Shown here: piece after piece, positions 5,610 to 10,630 of the stretch
How the letters are laid out: the number at the start of each line of letters is the position of its first letter
Numbering within the stretch: position 1 is the stretch's first letter
Notes under the pieces: model-generated
Told to the model about the DNA's origin: nothing
Databases searched by the model: none
What the model saw: only the letters and a program-made list of their open reading frames with translations
DNA from: JACDDK01 sp035689095
GTDB lineage: Bacteria; Actinomycetota; Rubrobacteria; Rubrobacterales; Rubrobacteraceae
Length of the DNA stretch: 10,630 nt
Direction: 5' to 3'
NCBI GenBank assembly: GCA_035689095.1
Contig: DASSMB010000126.1
Location: 1-10,630 of the forward strand
Program-made: the position numbers and the translations under genes

Positions 5610-7100
5610 ATGAACCCGAAACCTGTTCTGCTCCTCGTCCTCGACGGCATCCGTCCGGACGTGCTGAGCGCGGCCATCCGGGAGGGCGACGCCCCGAACC
5701 TGGGCGCGCTGGCCGAGAGGGGCGAAGCAGTCTGGGATGCGGTATCGGTGTTCCCGAGCATAACCCCGGCGGCGACGGCCGCCATCGCCACGGGCGAGGC
5801 TCCGGCGCGCAGTGGCATCGTCGGACACGCCTGGTACGACGAGGACGAGCGGCGCGTGATCGTCTACGGCGCGATGACTGAGACAGTAATGGCTACCGGC
5901 CCGATAAAGGTCTTCCACAACAACGTCTGGCGCATGAACCGGGACGACCTGCATGCAGCGACCCTCTTCGAGGACCTTCACGACCGCGGCTTCGACGGCG
6001 CGTGCGTCAACTTCCCGGTGCGCCGCGGTCCGCACACGCACAAGATCCGGATGAAGACCGTCGAGGGATACCGCAGGGGCGGGCGCTACCTCGGAGCCTC
6101 CGTGAAAGGCCCGAAGGAATACTACATGGGCGACCTGTTCTACAGCCGCGAGACGGGCTTCAGCGGGCGCAAGGCCAGCGGCGGCATCCTCCAGTCCGTC
6201 GGCATCAACGACGAGTACGCCGCCCAGATCGGGGCTATGCTGATAAAAGAGAAGGCCGCGCCATTCAACCTCGTCTACTTCTTCAAGGGCGACTCCATCG
6301 CTCACCACCACGGTCTCGAAGCCCAGCGCCAGTGGGTAACGAAGGCTGATGGTTACGTCGCCCGGATCTTCCGGGCGGGCGGCGGGGTAGACCGGGTGCT
6401 CGAAGACTACGTCGTGCTCGCGCTCTCCGACCACGGACACGCGCCGCTCCTCCCCAAGCGCCGCTTCGTGGACCTGCGGAAGATCCCGGGCCAGAACGTC
6501 TCTTCCGGCGTGAAGGCCCGCTTCGGAAACGGCACGAGCATCGTATTGGTGCCGAACGGCCGGTCGGCGCTTCTCTACCTGCGTGACGACGTGGACCTTC
6601 GTCCGGTGGTCGAGGGTCTGGTCGGGCGGCGCGGGGTGGACCTTGCAGTCTGGCAGGAGGGCGACTGGGGGGTTGTGCGCCGGCTTGGCCGCGAGTTGCG
6701 CTTCCGTCCCGGCACGCAGGTGACGGACACCTACGGCGATAGCTGGGACCTGGACGGCGACCCGCGCGCCCTGGACCTCGAACTTTCCGGAGACGCGCTG
6801 CGCTACGGTGAGTACCCGGACGCGCTGGAGCGGCTGTGGGGCTGCCTGCACTCGCCGCGCTGCGGTGACGTGGTGCTCTCGGCGACGCCGGGCTACACCT
6901 TCGGCGAGGTCTCCGGCGGATACCACACGGCGAGCGACCACGGCTCGCTGCACGCCAGTGACTCGAACGTCTTCATGCTGGCGAGCGGAGTCCCCGCGCC
7001 GCGCCGCATTACGGACGTGGCTCCGACTCTACTGCGACACTTCGGGACGAAGGCCTCCGCGCAGCCGGTCGGCGACCCCGTGGGGGACCGTGGCCTCTAG
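5610..7100 (+). CDS. Alkaline-phosphatase-superfamily phosphodiesterase/nucleotide pyrophosphatase-like protein
   Basis: 496 residues with the type I phosphodiesterase/nucleotide pyrophosphatase fold, whose enzymes hydrolyse phosphate mono- or diesters using two metal ions. Visible active-site elements: Asp12 in LLVLDG; the nucleophile loop FPSITPAATAAIATG with Thr52 in the nucleophile position; D228-x3-H232 in KGDSIAHHHG; D274-H275 in LSDHGHA; and His444 in SDHGSLH. Together these form the usual two-metal ligand set. Compared with classical NPPs, the Asn-His that follows the nucleophile is replaced by Ala-Thr, so the substrate pocket differs. No signal peptide is seen, so it is probably cytoplasmic. 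The start at ATG 5610 puts the first strand (PVLLLVLDG) immediately after it; ATG 5580 would add 10 residues. Neither start has a Shine-Dalgarno. Its last 11 bases overlap the next gene. The substrate is unknown. Confidence 0.88.
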   Translation: MNPKPVLLLVLDGIRPDVLSAAIREGDAPNLGALAERGEAVWDAVSVFPSITPAATAAIATGEAPARSGIVGHAWYDEDERRVIVYGAMTETVMATGPIKVFHNNVWRMNRDDLHAATLFEDLHDRGFDGACVNFPVRRGPHTHKIRMKTVEGYRRGGRYLGASVKGPKEYYMGDLFYSRETGFSGRKASGGILQSVGINDEYAAQIGAMLIKEKAAPFNLVYFFKGDSIAHHHGLEAQRQWVTKADGYVARIFRAGGGVDRVLEDYVVLALSDHGHAPLLPKRRFVDLRKIPGQNVSSGVKARFGNGTSIVLVPNGRSALLYLRDDVDLRPVVEGLVGRRGVDLAVWQEGDWGVVRRLGRELRFRPGTQVTDTYGDSWDLDGDPRALDLELSGDALRYGEYPDALERLWGCLHSPRCGDVVLSATPGYTFGEVSGGYHTASDHGSLHASDSNVFMLASGVPAPRRITDVAPTLLRHFGTKASAQPVGDPVGDRGL

Positions 7101-7767
7101 CGGCTCCGGGCGCAACGGCTCCTCGGGGGAGGAGCGGCAGGGGATACAGCCGCGCTACCGGCGGGCCTTCGGGTGTGTTACCTGGATCAACATGGCGATG
7201 CTCGTCTTCCTCGCGGCGGCCTTCCTGCTGCCGCTGCCCTTCCGCTATGTCGGCGACGGGACCATCTTCCGTGAGATCCCGGAGCGTCTCACGTTCGTCG
7301 GGCTCATCCTGATACTCCCCGGCATGGCTATCGGGGCGGCTCTCGGCGCGCGCACCTACCGGGTCGAGCGCAGGCTCGGCATCCGCGTGGGGGCCGGTAT
7401 CGGGGCGATCATCGGGTGGACGAGCTTCTTCGTCCCGGCCTGGCTGGATACGCTGCCGCTGCTGCTTTTGCCTCTCGCGGCCCTCGCGGCGGGTCTCGTG
7501 CTGTACGCGCTCTTCGCGACGGACAAGAGCTTCGAACTTCGGCGGCGTCTAGTCCTGATAGCGGCGGGCCTCGTGGCCGTCGCGGGAGCGTTCGAACTGA
7601 TCGTGGACTTCGACGTGCTCGGCCTCACGGGAGCATTCTTCTCCACGGCGGCGGCGGCTGTCGGGGGTTGGATCGCGGGCTCCGGGTACGCCCGCGCGGG
7701 CGGCGACGCCATGATCCCGCCCGGCGCCACCATCAAGCCCCGCGAGCCGCGCCGGAAGCCCCGCTAG
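7090..7767 (+). CDS. Uncharacterised six-helix membrane protein
   Basis: 225 residues, function not recognised. After a polar Gly/Ser-rich N-terminus there are about six hydrophobic helices: roughly 30-51, 67-87, 100-118, 122-143, 153-173 and 176-199. The C-terminus is short and basic (KPREPRRKPR), which favours a cytoplasmic tail. No transport or catalytic motif is visible; Gly/Ala-rich helices (VGAGIGAIIG) suggest tight packing. I chose GTG 7090, which overlaps the phosphodiesterase stop by 11 bases and has a GGGGGA tract just upstream, too close to be an ideal ribosome binding site. Translation may depend on coupling to the upstream gene. An internal ATG at 7192 would truncate helix 1 and lacks a ribosome binding site. 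The overlap implies co-transcription with the phosphodiesterase, hence perhaps a membrane partner for it, which is inference. Confidence 0.78.
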   Translation: MASSGSGRNGSSGEERQGIQPRYRRAFGCVTWINMAMLVFLAAAFLLPLPFRYVGDGTIFREIPERLTFVGLILILPGMAIGAALGARTYRVERRLGIRVGAGIGAIIGWTSFFVPAWLDTLPLLLLPLAALAAGLVLYALFATDKSFELRRRLVLIAAGLVAVAGAFELIVDFDVLGLTGAFFSTAAAAVGGWIAGSGYARAGGDAMIPPGATIKPREPRRKPR

Positions 7768-7771
7768 AGGC

Positions 7772-7803
7772 GGGAGAAACATCCTGGCGCGGTATAATCT
7801 CCC
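7772..7803. repeat. Inverted repeat around the uvrC -10
   Basis: GGGAGA (7772-7777) and TCTCCC (7798-7803) are exact inverted repeats spaced by 20 bases and bracket the TATAAT box before uvrC. They could be operator half-sites or chance in GC-rich sequence. Confidence 0.3.
7793..7798 (+). promoter_or_regulatory. Consensus -10 (TATAAT) for a leaderless uvrC transcript
   Basis: A perfect TATAAT ends eight bases before ATG 7807, so the mRNA should begin at or within a base or two of the start codon. There is no Shine-Dalgarno near the ATG; the GGGAG at 7772-7776 is about 30 bases away. No -35 consensus is visible at 17-18 bases. This gives uvrC its own promoter despite the gene ending 39 bases upstream. 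Confidence 0.65.
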
Positions 7804-7806
7804 CCG

Positions 7807-9636
7807 ATGACGGAGAACGGCTACCCGGACCGCTCGCACCTCCCGACCTCGCCCGGCGTCTACATATTCAAGGACGCTGACGATAAGGTCATCTATGTCG
7901 GCAAGGCGAAGAATATCCGCAGCCGGGTGGCGAACTACTTCACCCGCTCCGGCGATGGCCGCCCGAAGATAACGGAGCTTCGCGAGCGGGTCTCGCAGAT
8001 AGACTTCATAGCGACACGGACGGAGACCGAGGCGCTGGTGTTGGAGGCGAACCTGATCAAACGCCACAGGCCGCGCTTTAACGCCTCCCTGAAGGACGAC
8101 AAGAGCTACCCGTACATAGTCGTCACCACCGGCGACGAGTACCCGCGCGTCTTCGCCACGCGCAGCGCGCACGACCCGCGCCACCGCTACTTCGGGCCAT
8201 TCCCGAGCGCGGGCTCGGTACACACGACGCTGGAAGTGCTGAACAAGACTTTCCCATTCCGCAAGTGCCGGGGGCCGGAGCCGGGGCGCAGGAGCGGCGT
8301 CCCGTGCCTGAACTACCACATCGGGCGTTCGGCCGCGCCGTGCGTCGGGGCGGTTACGAAGGAGGGGTACGATGAGATCATCGCGGACGTCATCGCCTTC
8401 CTCGAAGGTCGAGTTGACCACCTGATCCGGGACCGCCAGCAGGCGATGCAGGAGGCCGCCCGCCAGATGGACTTCGAGAGGGCCGCGAAGCTGCGCGATG
8501 AGCTATCCGCTCTCTCGCACGTCCGGGACCGGCAGCAGGCGACCATAGCCTCTGAGGACTCGTTCGATGCGGTTGGAGCATTCGTGGAGGGCGAATCGGC
8601 GTGCGTGCAGGTCTTCGCGGTGCGGAGCGGCCAGATCGTGGGCCGCGACTCCTTCTTGCTGGACAACTACGGCGAGACAAGCGCGGAGACCGTAGCCCTG
8701 CAGTTCGTGCCGCAGTACTACTCGACCGCCGCCGTCCCGCGCGAGGTGCTGGTCCAGTCCGACGAGCCGCAAGACATATTAGAGCAGCATCTCTCCGAGG
8801 TGCGCGGGACGCGGGTCGAGGTGCGGCGTCCGAGGCGAGGAGACAAGCGCCGCATCCTGGAGACCGCCGTGCGCAATGCGGAGCTCGGCCTGGAGCACGA
8901 GAAGGCGCTGGAAGAGGCGAAACGAAACCGGGTCGCCTCCACGCTCGACACGCTGCGCGAGGAGCTTGCGCTGCCGACGCTGCCGGTCAGGATCGAGTGC
9001 TATGACATCTCCAACACGATGGGGACGAACTCCGTCGCCTCGATGGTCGTCTTCCAGGGCGGTCGTCCGGCCAAGGGCGAGTACCGGCGGTTCAAGATAA
9101 GGACCGTCGAGGGGGCGGACGACTTCGCGAGCATGGCCGAGGTCATCCGGCGCCGCCTCGAACGCCTCAAGGCGAGCGACGAGAAGTTCATGCCCGCGCC
9201 GGACCTGATCCTTCTGGACGGCGGCAAGGGCCAGCTCTCCGCCGTCGTCACGGTCCTGGAGGAGATGAAGGTCGGTGATGATCTGCCGGACATCCCGCTG
9301 CGTTCCCTCGCCAAACGGGACGAGGAGGTCTACGAGCCGGGCCGCCCGGAGCCGGTCGTGCTGGTGCGCGACTCCCCCGAGCTCCACCTGCTGCAGCGTG
9401 TGCGCGATGAGGCACACCGTTTCGCCAACACCTACCACCGAAAGCTCCGGGGCCGGGCGATGACCGCCTCTGTCCTGGACGAGCTGCCCGGCGTCGGTCC
9501 GACCCGGAAGAAGAGAATACTGGAGCATTTCGGCACCCCCGAGGCGTTCCTGAACGCCTCCCTGGAGGAGCTGGAAGCCGTGCCGGGCCTGCCGGGCAGG
9601 GTCGCCCGCGAGGTCCACGCCAGAGTGCACAGATAG
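7807..9636 (+). CDS. uvrC: UvrABC excinuclease subunit C
   Basis: UvrC makes both cuts around a lesion in the UvrB-DNA complex of nucleotide excision repair. The 609 residues match the family length (about 610). N-terminal GIY-YIG nuclease domain (about 12-95): GVY with Y19, IYVG with Y30, R38 and E80, for the 3' cut. UVR motif that binds UvrB at about 198-233 (RQMDFERAAKLRDEL). RNase H-like nuclease domain with D400 (CYDIS), D471 (LLDGGKGQ) and H544 (TYHRK), aligning with E. coli D399, D466 and H538, for the 5' cut. C-terminal helix-hairpin-helix pair (LDELPGVGPTRKKRIL and EAVPGLPGRVA) for DNA binding. The cysteine region has C154, C167 and C179, but serine at 175 where E. coli has its third cluster cysteine. 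ATG 7807 is preferred because of the -10 box just before it. rapZ follows after 118 bases. Confidence 0.98.
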   Translation: MTENGYPDRSHLPTSPGVYIFKDADDKVIYVGKAKNIRSRVANYFTRSGDGRPKITELRERVSQIDFIATRTETEALVLEANLIKRHRPRFNASLKDDKSYPYIVVTTGDEYPRVFATRSAHDPRHRYFGPFPSAGSVHTTLEVLNKTFPFRKCRGPEPGRRSGVPCLNYHIGRSAAPCVGAVTKEGYDEIIADVIAFLEGRVDHLIRDRQQAMQEAARQMDFERAAKLRDELSALSHVRDRQQATIASEDSFDAVGAFVEGESACVQVFAVRSGQIVGRDSFLLDNYGETSAETVALQFVPQYYSTAAVPREVLVQSDEPQDILEQHLSEVRGTRVEVRRPRRGDKRRILETAVRNAELGLEHEKALEEAKRNRVASTLDTLREELALPTLPVRIECYDISNTMGTNSVASMVVFQGGRPAKGEYRRFKIRTVEGADDFASMAEVIRRRLERLKASDEKFMPAPDLILLDGGKGQLSAVVTVLEEMKVGDDLPDIPLRSLAKRDEEVYEPGRPEPVVLVRDSPELHLLQRVRDEAHRFANTYHRKLRGRAMTASVLDELPGVGPTRKKRILEHFGTPEAFLNASLEELEAVPGLPGRVAREVHARVHR

Positions 9637-9650
9637 CATGAAGCCGTTAA

Positions 9651-9673
9651 ATTCCCTTTAAATATACGGGAAT
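9651..9673. repeat. AT-rich inverted repeat upstream of the rapZ promoter
   Basis: ATTCCC (9651-9656) and GGGAAT (9668-9673) flank an 11-base AT-rich centre (TTTAAATATAC), 15 bases after the uvrC stop and immediately upstream of the proposed -35. It could be an operator or an AT-rich promoter-upstream element. The stem is too short and has no T-tract, so I do not call it a terminator. Confidence 0.4.
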
Positions 9674-9676
9674 CCG

Positions 9677-9705
9677 TTGCAAGTATGGAATCGTGGTGCT
9701 ACTCT
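9677..9705 (+). promoter_or_regulatory. Sigma-70-type promoter of rapZ
   Basis: TTGCAA (9677-9682), a 17-base spacer, then TACTCT (9700-9705), with TGC directly before it forming an extended -10 (TGn). This is the only spot in the window with a good -35, ideal spacing and a -10 together. It predicts a transcript starting near 9712 with a leader of about 43 bases. Confidence 0.6.
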
Positions 9706-9732
9706 CGAACCGCAAGATGATCTTTCTACCTC

Positions 9733-9746
9733 AGGAGAGAGGGGAG
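9733..9746 (+). promoter_or_regulatory. Ribosome binding site of rapZ
   Basis: A purine run with AGGAG (9733-9737) and GGGGAG (9741-9746). The latter lies eight bases before GTG 9755 and decides that start, which otherwise has no nearby ATG in frame. Confidence 0.65.
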
Positions 9747-9754
9747 ACCCCGGC

Positions 9755-10630
9755 GTGAATGATAAGACGCCGCAGGCGGAGAACCCTCGAACCGGCGCGC
9801 GGCGCCGCATCGTCGTCATCACCGGGCTCTCCGGCGCTGGTAAGTCTAACGCCCTCCGGGCCTTCGAGGACGCGGGATATTACTGCATAGATAACCTGCC
9901 GCCCGCCATGATCCCGGCCGTTATGGAGACCGCCGGGGGGCCGGAGGACGTGGTGGTCGTGATGGACATCCGGGGACGCCGGTACTTCGGCGAAGAACTC
10001 GAACGGAGCCTGGAGTCGGTTAACTCGGGGAACGGATGGGAGCATCGCGTCCTGTTCATAGAGTCCGACGACCTCTCGCTCGTTAGCCGCTACAAGGAGA
10101 GCCGCCGCCCCCACCCGGCGGCGCGCAACGGCGACGTGCTGGAGGCTATACGCTCCGAGCGCCGGGACCTGGCGAACCTCCGCGAGAAGGCGGACCTGGT
10201 CGTGGACACCTCGGGATATTCCGCTCTCGACGTGAGGTTGAGGTTCAAGAAGCTGGCCGAATCCTTTTCGAGCCGCTTGACGATCAGCCTCATCTCCTTC
10301 GGCTTCAAGCACGGCGCGCCGCTCGACGTGGACATGCTCCTGGACGTGCGCTTCCTACCGAACCCGCACTACGATCCCGTCCTTCGGCCCCTCACCGGCC
10401 TCGACGGCCCGGTCCGCGACGCGGTACTCGAATCTGAGGATTGCGCCGATTTCCTGGCGAAGACAAGCGACCTGCTCTCGTTTCTCGTCCCGCGTTACTC
10501 TGCGGAGGGCAAGACGTACTTCACGCTAGGGGTGGGATGTACCGGCGGCCGGCACCGCTCCGTCGCCATCGTGGAGGAACTGCACCGGCGCCTGGCTCCC
10601 TTGATCCAGGATACAGACGTTGATTTCTTT
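9755..10630 (+). CDS. rapZ: RapZ/YvcJ-family P-loop nucleotide-binding protein, 3' end outside the window
   Basis: RapZ (YhbJ/YvcJ) binds and hydrolyses nucleotides; in E. coli it directs RNase E to the small RNA GlmZ and so controls amino-sugar synthesis, while in Bacillus YvcJ affects competence. The actinobacterial role is less clear. The frame runs open to the window end: 292 residues, against about 280-300 for the family, so only a few codons are missing. Visible marks: Walker A GLSGAGKS 24-31; DNLP 46-49; YKESRRPHP 113-121; VVDTSG; ISFGFKHG; DVRFLPNPHYDP; and GCTGGRHRS 261-269, the signature of the C-terminal domain. The GTG start follows a good Shine-Dalgarno and gives a polar N-terminal extension of about 18 residues before the first strand. 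It has its own probable promoter, so it need not depend on uvrC; yvcK and whiA would be expected downstream. Confidence 0.97.
   Translation, partial: MNDKTPQAENPRTGARRRIVVITGLSGAGKSNALRAFEDAGYYCIDNLPPAMIPAVMETAGGPEDVVVVMDIRGRRYFGEELERSLESVNSGNGWEHRVLFIESDDLSLVSRYKESRRPHPAARNGDVLEAIRSERRDLANLREKADLVVDTSGYSALDVRLRFKKLAESFSSRLTISLISFGFKHGAPLDVDMLLDVRFLPNPHYDPVLRPLTGLDGPVRDAVLESEDCADFLAKTSDLLSFLVPRYSAEGKTYFTLGVGCTGGRHRSVAIVEELHRRLAPLIQDTDVDFF

Noticed and set aside
5499..6953. 484-codon open frame on the minus strand opposite the phosphodiesterase
   Set aside because: It lies antisense to a gene with clear catalytic motifs, and its Val/Ala/Arg-rich composition is typical of shadow frames in GC-rich DNA.
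6808..7089. Long in-frame extension of the six-helix protein inside the phosphodiesterase gene
   Set aside because: The extension is Arg/Thr/Ser-rich shadow sequence of the phosphodiesterase frame with no ribosome binding site; GTG 7090 is the likely start.
8779..9639. Long minus-strand open frames opposite uvrC
   Set aside because: They mirror the codon pattern of uvrC, whose motifs are intact throughout, and show no start signals or recognisable domains.
9703..9717. Possible SOS box half-site, TCGAAC, upstream of rapZ
   Set aside because: The Gram-positive LexA site needs GAAC-N4-GTTC; the second half here is AGAT-like and does not match. No full site is found beside uvrC either.

Overview
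The window is a stretch of high-GC actinobacterial-type chromosome. Two proteins of the nucleotide excision repair pathway (UvrA, UvrC) and the P-loop protein RapZ/YvcJ flank a set of small-family genes. The uvrC-rapZ order (normally followed by yvcK and whiA), the tandem-Usp universal stress protein, the style of the actinobacterial membrane proteins and the frequent ATA isoleucine codons in GC-rich genes all suggest a deep-branching actinobacterium, most likely Rubrobacter or a relative. That placement is inference, because no 16S or other marker gene is present.

Layout. Positions 1-2190 hold the 3' three quarters of uvrA (+). Its stop lies only 3 bases from the stop of a convergent uncharacterised acidic gene (2194-2643, -). 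A divergent regulatory region (2644-2797) with a perfect palindrome and an inverted repeat leads to an uncharacterised membrane protein with a long Pro/Ser/Thr/Gln tail (2798-3625, +), closed by a strong intrinsic terminator (3641-3686). An intergenic region with a 10-bp palindrome and a tandem octamer precedes a tandem-domain universal stress protein (3894-4772) and then a ZIP-family metal transporter (4805-5548). Next are an alkaline-phosphatase-superfamily phosphodiesterase (5610-7100) and an overlapping six-helix membrane protein (7090-7767), probably one translationally coupled unit. uvrC follows (7807-9636), then its own intergenic promoter region and rapZ (9755 to the window end, lacking only its last codons).

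How the genes work together. UvrA (damage recognition) and UvrC (dual incision) belong to one pathway but are separated here by six unrelated genes, so they must be coordinated in trans; I see no LexA/SOS-type box beside uvrC. The stress protein and metal transporter may be co-transcribed or independently started. RapZ is a conserved neighbour of uvrC, not a repair protein.

The most notable pattern is translational. Three genes (2798, 4805, 7807) have a TANNNT-type -10 element (TAGGGT, TAGGGT, TATAAT) ending 6-8 bases before the start codon and no Shine-Dalgarno sequence, which is the architecture of leaderless mRNAs. The genes at 2643 (-), 3894 and 9755 instead have strong Shine-Dalgarno sequences. 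The second notable point is a UvrC in which one of the four cysteines that bind the [4Fe-4S] cluster in E. coli is serine. I found no mobile element, CRISPR array, RNA gene or obviously new multi-gene system.
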